A stretch of DNA of 64,000 bases from an uncultured Bacilli bacterium (GTDB taxonomy: Bacteria; Bacillota_I; Bacilli_A; RF39; UBA660): positions 1-64,000 of the forward strand of contig CAKOUR010000005.1 in NCBI GenBank assembly GCA_934120635.1, given 5' to 3'. Under the pieces are notes generated by a model that worked only from the letters and a program-made list of their open reading frames with translations, had not been told where the DNA came from and ran no database searches. This document shows positions 44,446 through 54,475 of this stretch, piece after piece; position 1 is the first letter of the stretch; each line of letters begins with the position of its first letter. The translations under genes and the position numbers were made by a program.

Positions 44446-45288
44446 ATGTGGAAGAAAAGCTATGATGATGGTGCTATTTTATATTTAGTTCCTACACCTA
44501 TTGGAAATATGGAAGATATTACTTTTAGGTGTTTAAAAGTATTAAAAGAGGTAGGGGTTGTTTTTTCTGAAGATACGAGAATAACACAGAATTTATTTAA
44601 TTATTTTGATATAAAAAATAAGTTAGTTGCTCTTCATGATCATAATGAAAATATTGTTAAGGAAGAAGTGCTTTCTTATTTGGAAAAAGGTTGTAATGTT
44701 GCTATTGTTACAGATAGAGGAACACCAATTATTAGTGATCCTGGTTATAAGACTGTATCTTATGTTAGTAAAAAAGGATATTCAGTTGTTGCTTTGCCTG
44801 GTGCTTGTGCTTTTGTTCCAGCATTAATTGTTTCTGGAATTAATCCTCAACCTTTTACTTTTTATGGCTTTTTAGATAGTAAAGTTGAAAAGAGAAAAAA
44901 GGAATTGTTGCAGTTGAAATTTGTAACAAATACACTTATTTTTTATGAAGCTCCTCATCGTATATTACAAACAATGAGATTAATGTTAGAAATTTTTGGG
45001 GATAGAGAAGTTAGTCTATCTAGGGAAATTACCAAGAAATTTGAGAGTGTTTATCGTGGAAAGATTTCTGAATTGTTACTTACATTAGAAAATATTAAGG
45101 GAGAGTTTGTTGTTGTTGTATCTGGTTTTGAAAATACTTTTGCTGATGAATGTGGAATAGTTGAGCAGATACAATTTTATATAGATAATGGAATGCAAAA
45201 GATGGAAGCAATTAAGATTGTAGCAAGGGAAAGGGAAATGAAAAAAAATGAAGTGTATGCTTTATATCATCAGGAGGTAGAAAAGTGA
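44446..45288 (+). CDS. rsmI: 16S rRNA (cytidine-1402-2'-O)-methyltransferase
   Basis: This 280-residue tetrapyrrole-methylase-fold enzyme shows YLVPTPIGNMEDITFR, EDTR, HDHNE, TDRGTPIISDPG and the FYEAPHR motif. TAGGAGG precedes the ATG. Its stop overlaps the pth start in GTGA. Confidence 0.95.
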   Translation: MWKKSYDDGAILYLVPTPIGNMEDITFRCLKVLKEVGVVFSEDTRITQNLFNYFDIKNKLVALHDHNENIVKEEVLSYLEKGCNVAIVTDRGTPIISDPGYKTVSYVSKKGYSVVALPGACAFVPALIVSGINPQPFTFYGFLDSKVEKRKKELLQLKFVTNTLIFYEAPHRILQTMRLMLEIFGDREVSLSREITKKFESVYRGKISELLLTLENIKGEFVVVVSGFENTFADECGIVEQIQFYIDNGMQKMEAIKIVAREREMKKNEVYALYHQEVEK

Positions 45289-45845
45289 AGTTAATAGTAG
45301 GATTAGGTAATCCTGGTAAGGAATATGTTAATACTAGACATAATATTGGTTTTCAATTATTAGATTATATTGTTGATAAAAATGGTTATTGTTTTTCTAA
45401 GGAAAAGTTTAATGGTATTTGTGCTGAATTAATGATTAATAATGAAAAAGTATTGCTTGTTAAGCCTTTATCTTATATGAACTTGTCAGGTTCAGTGGTT
45501 GCAAAATATGTTTCTTTTTATAAAATTAAATTAGAAGATATTTTGGTTATTCAAGATGATTTGGATATGAATTTTGGAAGAATTAAGATTGTTTATGATA
45601 GTAGTTGTGGTGGTCATAATGGAATTAGAGATATTGAACGCTGCCTTGGAACTAAAAAATATACTAGATTGAAAATTGGAATTGCTCATGATAGATCGAT
45701 GGATACAAAGGATTATGTATTAGGAAGTTTTAATAAAGATGAACAGCAAGAAATAGAAAAAATTGATCATTATTTAGAGAATGTAGTTCATGATTTTTGT
45801 TTTATGAGTTTGGAAAATTTGATGAGTAAATATAATCGAAAATAA
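45285..45845 (+). CDS. pth: Peptidyl-tRNA hydrolase
   Basis: This 186-residue protein recycles peptidyl-tRNA. GLGNPGKEYVNTRHNIGF includes the catalytic His, and KPLSYMNLSG, DDLD and GGHNGIRDI are all present. Start GTG 45285 has GGAGG upstream; the GTGA overlap with rsmI couples translation. Confidence 0.96.
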   Translation: MKLIVGLGNPGKEYVNTRHNIGFQLLDYIVDKNGYCFSKEKFNGICAELMINNEKVLLVKPLSYMNLSGSVVAKYVSFYKIKLEDILVIQDDLDMNFGRIKIVYDSSCGGHNGIRDIERCLGTKKYTRLKIGIAHDRSMDTKDYVLGSFNKDEQQEIEKIDHYLENVVHDFCFMSLENLMSKYNRK

Positions 45846-45891
45846 AAATACTTATCAATATTTTTTTCATTTTTTAAGGAGGAGTGTTTGT

Positions 45892-48800
45892 ATGAATTTT
45901 TTTGAGCGTTTGTTTGAGGTTTGTGATAATGATTATTATGGAGTAAGTGGGCTTAATGCTGAATTGAATTGTGTTTATGTTTATGATGCTTTTATGCAAT
46001 ATCAGAGAGGTATGGTTGTTATTACTAATTCTTTGTATGAAGCTAATACTTTATATAATAAGTTGTTGAGTTACACAAACAGGGTATTGTTTTTTCCTAT
46101 GGATGATTTTATTACAAGTGAAGCGATAGCAATTAGTCCTGAATTTAAGAGTGAAAGAATTCATACTTTAAATCAATTATCTAAAGATAATAATTATATT
46201 GTTGTTACTAATTTGATGGGGATACTTAGGTATTTGCCTACTGTTAATGTTTGGAAAAGTCATATTATTCACTTAAAAAAGGGAATGTCAGTTGAAAGGG
46301 ATCGATTGATTCAACAACTTTATGAGATGGGATATGAAAGAGAGACAATTGTTAGTGAAACTGGTAAATTAGGAGTTAGAGGATATGTTTTAGATATTTT
46401 TCCTATTGATTTTGATAATCCTATTCGTATAGAATTTTGGGGAGATGAAATTGATAGTATAAAATACTTTGATATTGATTCACAAATTTCATCGAATTTG
46501 GTAGATGAGATTGATATTTATCCATATTCTGAATTTTTACTTAGTACTAAATCTACCTCTGATGTTGTGCAAAAAAAACAAAAGTATTTAAAGTATTATT
46601 CGGATCAAATTGGTTCATTATGGGATTATATAGGAAAATATATGTGTTTTTATTATGACTATAATCAAATTGAAGAAGGTTATAAAATACTTAGGGAAAC
46701 TATTTTTAATTATGATAAGGATAATCGTAATACATCAGGTATTCAGACTGATTATATGTATGATTTAAAAGATATTTGTTTTGAAAAAGAAATCTTTTTA
46801 ATGAATTTTGACAATATTTTGATGAATATTAAATTAAAAGAAGAAAAAAAATATATTAGTGGTGCAATTGATTGTTATAATGGTAATTTTAATTTGTTGA
46901 AAAAGGATTTAGAGAAATATTTATTACATAATAAAACAGTTATTCTTTGTGTTGATGATGAAAATTCTAGGATGAGAATTGGTAAGTATTTTGAAGGGAT
47001 GAATATTGTTAATTCTAGTGAAGATTCTATTGTTTCTAGAAAAATTAACATTATTATTAAAGGTATTGATTCTGGATTTCTTTTTGGTGATTATGTGGTA
47101 ATTTCGGCGAATGACATGTTTCATTCTAGTGAAGTAAAGAAAAAATATAAAAATAAATTTAAGCTTGGGACTAAAATTAATAATGTTAGTAATATTTCTA
47201 AAGGAGATTATATTGTACATGAATCGCATGGTATTGGAATTTATGATGAGTTGTGTACAATTGTGAAAAATGGTTATAAAAAAGATTATATAAAATTAAT
47301 TTATGATGGGGGAGATGTTTTATATATTCCTGTAGAAAAAATAGATCGGATTAGTAAATTTTCTGGAAAAGAAGGGGTTAGTGTTCGTCTTGATAGTCTT
47401 AGTAGTGATAAATGGCAGAAAAGAAAAGCTCGTGTTCGTAGTAGATTAGAAGATATTGCTGCTAAATTAATTAAGGTTTCTGCTGAAAGAGAAGCAATGA
47501 AGGGGTTTGCTTTTTCTCAAGATGATGAGTCTCAAGTGTTGTTTGACAGTAATTTTCAATTTGAAGAGACTCCTGATCAATTGAAGGCTATTTCAGCGGT
47601 TAAATATGAGATGGAAAAGCCTAAACCTATGGATATGTTGTTGTGTGGAGATGTTGGTTATGGAAAAACAGAGGTTGCTTTTCGTGCAATGTTTAAGGCA
47701 GTAAATGATGGAAAACAAGTAGCTTATTTGTGTCCAACGACTATTTTGTCAAGTCAGCAGTATAAAAATGCTTTAAAGAGATTTGCTGATTTTCCTGTTT
47801 CTATTGCTTTGTTAAATCGTTTTGTTGATAGAAAGAAGCAAAATATGATTATTGAGGACGTGAAGAATGGAAAGGTAGATATTTTATTTGGTACGCATAG
47901 AATTCTTAGTAATGATATTTCTTTTCGTGACTTGGGATTGTTGGTAATTGATGAAGAACAGAGATTTGGTGTTACACATAAAGAGAAAATTAAACAGTAT
48001 AAAGCAAATATAGATGTTCTTACTTTGTCTGCTACACCAATTCCTAGAACACTTCAAATGTCAATGACTGGGATTCGCAGTCTTGCTTTGATAGAGACTC
48101 CTCCTCTTCAACGTTTACCTATTCAAACTTATGTGTTAGGGGAAAATAATAATGTAATTAAAGATGCTTTATATAAAGAATTATCTAGGAATGGTCAGGC
48201 TTTTATTTTATATAATCATGTTGATGATATTGAAAATAAGATGATTAAATTGAATGAATTAGTTCCTGATGCTAGAATGGATTTTGCTCATGGACAAATG
48301 ACTAAAACTGAGCTTGAAGATAAGATGCAAGATTTTATTGATCATAAATTTGACGTGCTAGTTTGTACGACAATTATTGAAACAGGAATAGATATTCCTA
48401 ATGTAAATACTTTAATTATTATGGATGCTGATCATTTTGGTTTATCGCAGTTGTATCAAATTAGGGGAAGAATTGGTCGTAGTGATAAAATTGGTTACGC
48501 TTATTTAATGTATGATAGTCATAAAGAGTTAAATGAGATTGCTGTTAAGCGTTTAAATACAATTAAGGAATTTACAGAACTTGGTAGTGGATTTAAGATT
48601 GCAATGAGAGATTTATCTATTCGAGGGGCTGGAGATATTCTTGGTAGTGAACAATCTGGTTTTATTGATACAATTGGTATTGAACTTTATTTAAAGATGT
48701 TGAAAGATGCTGTTGATAAAATTAAAGGTGAGTATGTAGAAGAAGAAATAGATGAGAATTTAGATAATCGCAGTTTGATTGATGTTGATACTCATATAGA

Positions 48801-49227
48801 TGATAATTATATTAAGGATGATGACTTGAAAATAGAAATTCATAAGAAGATTAATGAAGTTAATTCTATGGAAAAATTAAATGAAGTAAAAACAGAATTA
48901 GAAAATCGATTTGGAAAAATTAGTTATGAGTTAGAAGTTTATATGTATGAAGAATGGTTTGAAAAATTAGCTAATAAATTAGAAATTAAGAAAGTAAAAC
49001 AAACCAAAACTATGATTGATTTAGAGTTATCAGAAGATATTAGTAAAAGAATACAAGGTGAGGAATTATTTATGTTATCTTATGAGATATCACGAAATTT
49101 TAAATTGAGTTTTAAAGATAATAAGATTCATGTTATTTTAGAATTAGTTAATTTAGATAAACATTTCTTATTGTATATTATTGAACTTTTATCTAAATTA
49201 ATTGAAAAATTAGGATTAAAGATTTAA
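45892..49227 (+). CDS. mfd: Transcription-repair coupling factor Mfd
   Basis: This 1111-residue protein removes stalled RNA polymerase and recruits UvrA. It has a UvrB-like N-terminal module and the polymerase-interacting CarD-like domain (KGDYIVHESHGIGIYDEL). The RecG-type helicase has Walker A CGDVGYGKTEVAFRAMFK, the DEEQRFG box, LSATPIPRTLQMS and QIRGRIGRS. The TRCF C-terminal domain follows. GGAGGAG precedes the ATG. Slightly shorter than Bacillus Mfd (about 1177). Confidence 0.96.
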   Translation: MNFFERLFEVCDNDYYGVSGLNAELNCVYVYDAFMQYQRGMVVITNSLYEANTLYNKLLSYTNRVLFFPMDDFITSEAIAISPEFKSERIHTLNQLSKDNNYIVVTNLMGILRYLPTVNVWKSHIIHLKKGMSVERDRLIQQLYEMGYERETIVSETGKLGVRGYVLDIFPIDFDNPIRIEFWGDEIDSIKYFDIDSQISSNLVDEIDIYPYSEFLLSTKSTSDVVQKKQKYLKYYSDQIGSLWDYIGKYMCFYYDYNQIEEGYKILRETIFNYDKDNRNTSGIQTDYMYDLKDICFEKEIFLMNFDNILMNIKLKEEKKYISGAIDCYNGNFNLLKKDLEKYLLHNKTVILCVDDENSRMRIGKYFEGMNIVNSSEDSIVSRKINIIIKGIDSGFLFGDYVVISANDMFHSSEVKKKYKNKFKLGTKINNVSNISKGDYIVHESHGIGIYDELCTIVKNGYKKDYIKLIYDGGDVLYIPVEKIDRISKFSGKEGVSVRLDSLSSDKWQKRKARVRSRLEDIAAKLIKVSAEREAMKGFAFSQDDESQVLFDSNFQFEETPDQLKAISAVKYEMEKPKPMDMLLCGDVGYGKTEVAFRAMFKAVNDGKQVAYLCPTTILSSQQYKNALKRFADFPVSIALLNRFVDRKKQNMIIEDVKNGKVDILFGTHRILSNDISFRDLGLLVIDEEQRFGVTHKEKIKQYKANIDVLTLSATPIPRTLQMSMTGIRSLALIETPPLQRLPIQTYVLGENNNVIKDALYKELSRNGQAFILYNHVDDIENKMIKLNELVPDARMDFAHGQMTKTELEDKMQDFIDHKFDVLVCTTIIETGIDIPNVNTLIIMDADHFGLSQLYQIRGRIGRSDKIGYAYLMYDSHKELNEIAVKRLNTIKEFTELGSGFKIAMRDLSIRGAGDILGSEQSGFIDTIGIELYLKMLKDAVDKIKGEYVEEEIDENLDNRSLIDVDTHIDDNYIKDDDLKIEIHKKINEVNSMEKLNEVKTELENRFGKISYELEVYMYEEWFEKLANKLEIKKVKQTKTMIDLELSEDISKRIQGEELFMLSYEISRNFKLSFKDNKIHVILELVNLDKHFLLYIIELLSKLIEKLGLKI

Positions 49228-49253
49228 AAATAAAAAATGTTTGGAGGTTATTT

Positions 49254-50141
49254 ATGAAAATATTATTGTTTTTCTTTCTTTTTCTTTTCTTTCTCGTAAT
49301 ATTAGATAACATTTTTGAACTTATTTATTCTCGGAATGGTGATTATTGTTATGGTAAAACTGGGAACAGAGTTAAAAAAAATATTTCTAATTTTAATATT
49401 ATTCCGTGTAATAATGATATTTTTCGTTGCTATTGGATTGCTGTTAATTATCATTTAGTTAAGAAAAAAGAAGATTTTCTTGTTTCAATTTTATTAAAGT
49501 GGCTTCACAATGGAAATATTAAGATTCAAAAAATTGATCATAAAACTTTTTATAAAAAAAATATTTTGAATATTATTTTTATAAAACCACCAAGTGACAC
49601 AATCGAATTGGAAGAAAGATTATATGAATATATGTATAAAGCTAGTCAAAATGGGGAATTGAATAGAAAAAAATTTAAAAAATGGTGTTGGGAAAATGAT
49701 GTAAATATTCGTAGGTGGTTTGAGGAAGTTCTTGATTTTGAGAGAAAAATGCTTATTAATGATAATAAAATCAGTGTTCGTGAGATTAAAATTAGAAAAT
49801 TAGGTTATCGATTAAAGGGCTTAGTATTTGATGTTGACTCTTCTATGATGACTGAAGCGGAAAAAATTGCTGGTTTTAAGAATTACTTAAAAAAAATTTC
49901 TAGTATTCAAGGAAAAGAGTTTATAGATATTAATTTTTTGAATGATTATTTAATGTATGCTCAAATGTTTGGGATTGTTAATAAAGTTGCACGACGTTTT
50001 AACTCATTATATCCAGAAGTAATTAGAGATATGGATATAGGTTATAGTTATGATGATATTGTATTTTTAAATATGTTGGTAAATACTGGAATTAGTACTG
50101 CTCGAAAAATTTCAAGAAATGATGATAGAATTGGATATTGA
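49254..50141 (+). CDS. DUF2207-like membrane-anchored protein
   Basis: This 295-residue protein has one N-terminal membrane segment (about 3-19) followed by a soluble region. It includes EDFLVSILLKWLHNGNIKI and the AEKIAGFKNYLKKISSIQG ... FLNDYLMYAQMFGIVNKVARRF block typical of the C-terminal part of DUF2207 (YciQ-type) proteins. The large extracytoplasmic N-terminal half of that family is absent. GGAGG precedes the ATG and a terminator follows. Function unknown. Confidence 0.6.
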   Translation: MKILLFFFLFLFFLVILDNIFELIYSRNGDYCYGKTGNRVKKNISNFNIIPCNNDIFRCYWIAVNYHLVKKKEDFLVSILLKWLHNGNIKIQKIDHKTFYKKNILNIIFIKPPSDTIELEERLYEYMYKASQNGELNRKKFKKWCWENDVNIRRWFEEVLDFERKMLINDNKISVREIKIRKLGYRLKGLVFDVDSSMMTEAEKIAGFKNYLKKISSIQGKEFIDINFLNDYLMYAQMFGIVNKVARRFNSLYPEVIRDMDIGYSYDDIVFLNMLVNTGISTARKISRNDDRIGY

Positions 50142-50156
50142 TTGAATTAAATATTT

Positions 50157-50210
50157 AAAGAATTAATTTGTATTTTATTAGAAATAGAGAGTACTATTAA
50201 TTCTTTTTTT
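50157..50210 (+). terminator. Terminator after the DUF2207-like gene
   Basis: GAATTAAT (50160-50167) pairs with ATTAATTC (50196-50203), with a long loop, then a T run. Confidence 0.5.
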
Positions 50211-50259
50211 CTTGTTTTGAAAAAAATATTTAAGTATAATGGTAGAGAGGTGTATTTTT

Positions 50260-51027
50260 GTGAAAATAATATTTAGTGATTTTGATAAAACTTTGGTAGA
50301 TAGAGGTGTTAATAATGGAAAAGTCAAAGATATTAATTTAGATATTCTTAAAAAACTTAAGAGTAGTCAAGTTAATTTTTCTATTGTAAGTGGTAGGTGT
50401 TTATCTTTTTTTAAAGAAGAATATCCAGAATTGATGAATGTTGTTTCATTTTTTATTTCTTCTAATGGTAGTAGTATATATGATGTTTTGGGGAGTAAGT
50501 ATATTTATTTTAGTTTTATTGATAGTAGTGATTTAGAAAAAATTTATGAGTGTGCTAAAAAGTATAATTTGAGTATATATTTTAATTTATTAGATAAACG
50601 GCTTTATTTAGAGAAAGGATCTTATCAGTATTTTAATTTTGATGAAATGCAATGCGAGCAAGTGGTGTTGATGGGTGATATTGAAATTTATGAAATTTTA
50701 ATTGACAATATTGAGAAAATTGAAAATTTAAAAATTAGTAACAAAGGAAAAAATCCAGATAATGGTAGCTTCTTTTTGGATATTAATCGAAAGGATGTAT
50801 CTAAAGGAAAAGCAATCTCTTATTTATGTGATTATTTAGAATTTGATAGAAATGATACTATTTGTTTTGGTGATAGTGATAATGATTTATCAATGTTTCA
50901 AGTAGTTGGTCGAGGGATAGCTGTTGAAAATGCAAGTGATGAAATAAAAAAATATGCTGATGAGACAATTGGAACTGTATGGGAAGATAGTGTATTTAGT
51001 TATATTGACAATAATTTTAATAAATAA
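50260..51027 (+). CDS. HAD-superfamily (Cof-type) phosphatase
   Basis: This 255-residue protein has motif I FSDFDKTLVDRG, motif II SIVSGR, the conserved lysine in SKGKAISYL and motif IV CFGDSDNDLSMF; a C2-type cap lies between II and III. Such enzymes dephosphorylate sugar phosphates or flavin nucleotides; the substrate here is not clear. Start GTG 50260 follows GAGAGGTG. Confidence 0.88.
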   Translation: MKIIFSDFDKTLVDRGVNNGKVKDINLDILKKLKSSQVNFSIVSGRCLSFFKEEYPELMNVVSFFISSNGSSIYDVLGSKYIYFSFIDSSDLEKIYECAKKYNLSIYFNLLDKRLYLEKGSYQYFNFDEMQCEQVVLMGDIEIYEILIDNIEKIENLKISNKGKNPDNGSFFLDINRKDVSKGKAISYLCDYLEFDRNDTICFGDSDNDLSMFQVVGRGIAVENASDEIKKYADETIGTVWEDSVFSYIDNNFNK

Positions 51028-51114
51028 AATAATTTTTTTAGAATTGTGTATTTTTTCCTTGTTATTTGTTTAATATTATAATGTAGTTGTAATTTCTTTT
51101 TTGTTTATTCCTGG

Positions 51115-51147
51115 AAAAAGCTGATGATTAATCATTGGCTTTTTTGT
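51115..51147 (+). terminator. Terminator after the HAD phosphatase gene
   Basis: AAAAAGC (51115-51121) and GCTTTTTT (near 51138-51145) enclose an ATGATTAATCAT core. Confidence 0.8.
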
Positions 51148-51234
51148 AAAGTTTTTGTGGAATGTTTTATTTTATTTTAACATTTTTTATTTATTTCTTA
51201 TTTTTTTGGTATAATTATGAAAAAGAGGGATGTT

Positions 51235-51549
51235 ATGAAAAAAGATAGAATTATTAATACTGAGGAATTAAGATTAAAAATTGTGAATATGTTAAAGATA
51301 TATGGTTATTATGATGGTGTTTTGTTAAGTAATAGTAAAGAAAAAGGATTTGTGGATGGAAGTTTATCTTTAGATGACATTATTCTTAATCGGAAAGATT
51401 TTAAAGAATTAAAACGAAGTATTAAGAAATTGTTGGACTATTGTTATGAGAATAACTTTGATGAGTTGATAAGAGAAGTAAATTATTTTTATCAAGTAAT
51501 GGGGAAAAATATTCGTAAAAAATTCGGTAATTTATTTGATAAGTTTTGA
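51235..51549 (+). CDS. Uncharacterised small protein upstream of a lipase-like gene
   Basis: This 104-residue soluble protein is Lys-rich and probably all-helical (ELRLKIVNMLKIYGYYDGVL, then KELKRSIKKLLDYCYENNFDEL). No motif is recognised. ATG 51235 follows GAGGGA. It lies 28 bp upstream of the alpha/beta-hydrolase gene and is probably co-transcribed with it. Confidence 0.6.
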   Translation: MKKDRIINTEELRLKIVNMLKIYGYYDGVLLSNSKEKGFVDGSLSLDDIILNRKDFKELKRSIKKLLDYCYENNFDELIREVNYFYQVMGKNIRKKFGNLFDKF

Positions 51550-51577
51550 TGAAGTATTTTTGATTGGAGGATAGAAA

Positions 51578-52675
51578 ATGAACTTAAATCGTTATGTGGA
51601 TGATTATGGGTGCTATACATTTGATGATGTTCCTTTTAATGAAGTCGATAATGCGGTGATGTCAGCTATTTCTTATGTGAATTTAGATGGTATTGTTTCA
51701 AAAAATCGATTTCATAAAATTACTATTGAAGAGGCTGGAAATATATATTTTAAAAGACATTCTAAAAAGGAAAAACAGGTTCTTGCAGTTAGGGAAGCAA
51801 TTAAACTATTTTATATTATTAGGGATACAGAAAGATATAAAAAATTGTATCTTTATAATTATACTTATGAATCTGGAGATGCTGAGCAGTTTTCTGCTAT
51901 TACTATTGAACTTTCTAATAAATTAGTTTATGTTTCTTTTGAGGGGACTGATCATTTGGTAAGTGGTTGGAAAGAAAATTTTATGCTTAGTTATCAGTTT
52001 CCTGTTTTATCTCAGAGGAGAGCAATTGATTATGTAAATAAGAATTTTCTTTTTCGTCATCATGAAATTATTTTGGGTGGTCATTCTAAAGGTGGTAATT
52101 TAGCTATGGTAGCAGGAATGTATGCTAATTTTTTGGTTAGAGATAAAATTGTTAAGATTTATAATAATGATGGTCCTGGTCTTTTGCTGGAGCAGATTTC
52201 TTCTAAATATTATAAAAATGTTGCTAATAAAATGGTTCATATTATTCCTAATTATTCCATGGTTGGTTTATTGCTTAGGCATGAAAATAATTATGTTGTA
52301 GTAAGGTCTGCTAGAAAAAGTATTTATGCACATGATATGTTTACATGGGTAGTTCGAGGTAAGGAATTTGAAAAGTGTGAGCTTAGTTCTTTTAGTAAAG
52401 CGTTGGATGATAAGTTAATTCATTGGCTAAATAAATATGATCGAAAAACTAGGGAAGAGTTTGTTCTTTCTTTGTTTGATGTTTTTGATAAGGCTGGTGT
52501 TTATAGTTTAGTTGATATTATGGAGAAAAAATCTTTGATTATCCGAATTGTACTTGGAATAAATAATTCTAACCCAGTTACGAAAAATATTTTAAAGGAC
52601 TTTATTTTTGCTTTATTTCAGTGTTTTAAGGATGTAAAAAAAGAGGAGTTAATTTCTTTTTTTGAAAAAAAATAA
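51578..52675 (+). CDS. Mbeg1-like (DUF2974) alpha/beta hydrolase
   Basis: This 365-residue lipase-like protein has the nucleophile elbow GGHSKGGNLAMVAG (Gly-x-Ser-x-Gly type), the preceding VYVSFEGTDHLVSGWKENF segment with its acidic motif, and the DGPGL loop typical of Mbeg1/DUF2974 proteins. No signal peptide is seen, so it is probably cytoplasmic. TTGGAGGA precedes the ATG. Substrate unknown. Confidence 0.82.
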   Translation: MNLNRYVDDYGCYTFDDVPFNEVDNAVMSAISYVNLDGIVSKNRFHKITIEEAGNIYFKRHSKKEKQVLAVREAIKLFYIIRDTERYKKLYLYNYTYESGDAEQFSAITIELSNKLVYVSFEGTDHLVSGWKENFMLSYQFPVLSQRRAIDYVNKNFLFRHHEIILGGHSKGGNLAMVAGMYANFLVRDKIVKIYNNDGPGLLLEQISSKYYKNVANKMVHIIPNYSMVGLLLRHENNYVVVRSARKSIYAHDMFTWVVRGKEFEKCELSSFSKALDDKLIHWLNKYDRKTREEFVLSLFDVFDKAGVYSLVDIMEKKSLIIRIVLGINNSNPVTKNILKDFIFALFQCFKDVKKEELISFFEKK

Positions 52676-52731
52676 TACTTCTTTTTCTTTTGCATTTTTG
52701 ATGTTATTTTTTGTAAAGTAGTTTCTTTATG

Positions 52732-52761
52732 TTGTTAAAAATTTTAATTGTATGATATAAT
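52732..52761 (+). promoter_or_regulatory. Probable sigma-A promoter of the dehydrogenase gene
   Basis: TTGTTA (52732-52737), 18 bp, TATAAT (52756-52761). Confidence 0.6.
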
Positions 52762-52790
52762 GTTTTCATCATAAAGAGGAGGTAAATGAT

Positions 52791-53810
52791 ATGAAGTGTG
52801 TATCGATTTCTGGGGAGAAAAGTTTTGTTTTGAAGAATATTGATGTACCTGTTTCTAAAGATGGTAGTGTGGTATTAGAAGTAAAATCTTGTGGTATTTG
52901 TGGATCTGATATTCATTATTGGGTAGGTGGTAATCCTGTTGGTTTAGTTATGGGACATGAATTTGCTGGTGTTGTAGTAGATCCTGGTTCTAGAAAGGAT
53001 TTAGTAAAGGGAGATAGAGTAACTGGATTGCCTATTTCTCCATGTGGTAAATGTGATGCTTGTAAGCATGGTATGCCTCAATATTGTCAAGAAACGTGGT
53101 CAGAGGCTGTTGGTCTTGCTCTTACTAATTCTGGTGCTTATGCTGAGTATACAAGTTGTAGATCTGATATGATTAGAAAGATTCCTAATAATGTTAGTTT
53201 TGATGCAGCATGTATGACAGAGCCATCAGCTGTTGCTTTACATGCGGTTAATCTTGCTGATATAAAAGTAGGAGATTCTGTTTTGATTGTTGGTGGTGGT
53301 ATTATTGGTCTTATGTCGGCTGAATTTGCTCGACTTGCTGGTGCTGGTTATATAGCTATTTTAGAAACTAATAAAAAACGTGGTAAAAAGGCTGTTAGTT
53401 TTGGAAAAATTGATGAGTATTATGATGCTACTAAGGAAGATAGTATTGCTAAAATGGTAACTAAAACAAATGGTGGATTTGATCATGTTATTGAATGTTG
53501 TGGAAATTCTCCTGCTGTTACTGAAGCAATTATGTCGGTTCGTCCCGGTGGTAGAATAGTATTAGTTGGTGTATCGATGGATGCTGTTACTATTCCAACA
53601 GTTGTTTCTGTGATGAGAGAAGTGACTCTTCAAGGATCAATTGCATATACTCCAGAAGAGTTTGACACTTGTTTAAAATTAATTAGTGAGAAAAAAATTA
53701 ATGTTACTAAGTATATTGATGATTTAGTTTCTTTAGAAGATGTGCAGGAGTCTTTTGAAAGACTTACTAATGGGAAAGATTCTGCTGTTAAAATTGTAAT
53801 TAAGCCATAA
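52791..53810 (+). CDS. Zinc-dependent medium-chain alcohol/polyol dehydrogenase
   Basis: This 339-residue MDR enzyme has the catalytic-zinc CGICGSDIHYW and GHEFAG motifs, structural-zinc Cys set CGKCDACKHGMPQYC and NAD-binding GGGIIGLM. It resembles sorbitol, butanediol and threonine dehydrogenases; the exact substrate cannot be read from the sequence. AGGAGG precedes the ATG. Codons are noticeably richer in GGT/GCT than those of neighbouring genes, suggesting good expression. Monocistronic. Confidence 0.9.
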   Translation: MKCVSISGEKSFVLKNIDVPVSKDGSVVLEVKSCGICGSDIHYWVGGNPVGLVMGHEFAGVVVDPGSRKDLVKGDRVTGLPISPCGKCDACKHGMPQYCQETWSEAVGLALTNSGAYAEYTSCRSDMIRKIPNNVSFDAACMTEPSAVALHAVNLADIKVGDSVLIVGGGIIGLMSAEFARLAGAGYIAILETNKKRGKKAVSFGKIDEYYDATKEDSIAKMVTKTNGGFDHVIECCGNSPAVTEAIMSVRPGGRIVLVGVSMDAVTIPTVVSVMREVTLQGSIAYTPEEFDTCLKLISEKKINVTKYIDDLVSLEDVQESFERLTNGKDSAVKIVIKP

Positions 53811-53886
53811 TAAATGGTATAAGACTATACGTTTAAATCTATAATAGTAAAGGTAGGTTGTCAATTGATTGAAAAAAATAAAAAAA

Positions 53887-53927
53887 TTAGCAATCTGTAT
53901 TGACAATTGCTAAAATAGTAGTATAAT
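53887..53927 (+). promoter_or_regulatory. CIRCE-like operator overlapping the hsp20 promoter
   Basis: TTAGCAATC (53887-53895), nine bases, AATTGCTAA (53905-53913) reproduces the 9-9-9 layout of the HrcA operator, with AT replacing CT in the arms. The -35 TTGACA (53900-53905) lies inside it; a 16-bp spacer and TATAAT (53922-53927) follow. HrcA repression of the small heat-shock gene is inferred. Confidence 0.75.
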
Positions 53928-53950
53928 GAATAATGAAAGGTGATGATAAT

Positions 53951-54373
53951 ATGGCTTTAATACCAAGACTTGTGCCAAATAAATTGTATTTGGATGATGT
54001 ATTTGATGATTTTATGTTTCCTACAATGAAGGATGATTTTGGAAAGATGAAATGTGATATTTACGAGAAGGATGGTGCGTATCATTTAGAAATGGATGTT
54101 CCTGGTTTTGATAAGAAGGATGTCCAGATTGAAATTGATGATAATGATTATTTGACTATCACTGCTGAAAAATCTTCTGAAAATAACGAGGAAGATGATG
54201 ATAAAAATTATATTCGTAAGGAAAGAAATTATGGAAAATATCAAAGATCTTTCTATGTAGGTGGAATAGATAAAGATAATATTCAAGCTAATTTTGAAAA
54301 TGGTATTTTAAAAATATCTATGCCTAAGAAGGAAGAAGAAAAATCATCAAAGAAAACTATTGAAATTAAATAA
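53951..54373 (+). CDS. Small heat-shock protein Hsp20
   Basis: This 140-residue alpha-crystallin-domain chaperone holds unfolded proteins. The domain has the YHLEMDVPGFDKKDVQIEID start and the final NGILKISMPK motif; a highly charged Lys/Glu tail follows. ATG 53951 has AAAGGTGATG upstream. A CIRCE-like operator covers its promoter and a strong terminator follows. Confidence 0.93.
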   Translation: MALIPRLVPNKLYLDDVFDDFMFPTMKDDFGKMKCDIYEKDGAYHLEMDVPGFDKKDVQIEIDDNDYLTITAEKSSENNEEDDDKNYIRKERNYGKYQRSFYVGGIDKDNIQANFENGILKISMPKKEEEKSSKKTIEIK

Positions 54374-54390
54374 TATTGTTTGACAGATAT

Positions 54391-54433
54391 AGACTATACT
54401 TTTTGAAAGAGTATAGTCTTTTCTTTTTTTTTA
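54391..54433 (+). terminator. hsp20 terminator
   Basis: AGACTATACT (54391-54400) and AGTATAGTCT (54410-54419), then a T-rich run. Confidence 0.88.
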
Positions 54434-54475
54434 TTGTTAAAAATGTTATAATGTATGTGAAGGTGGGTGATTATT

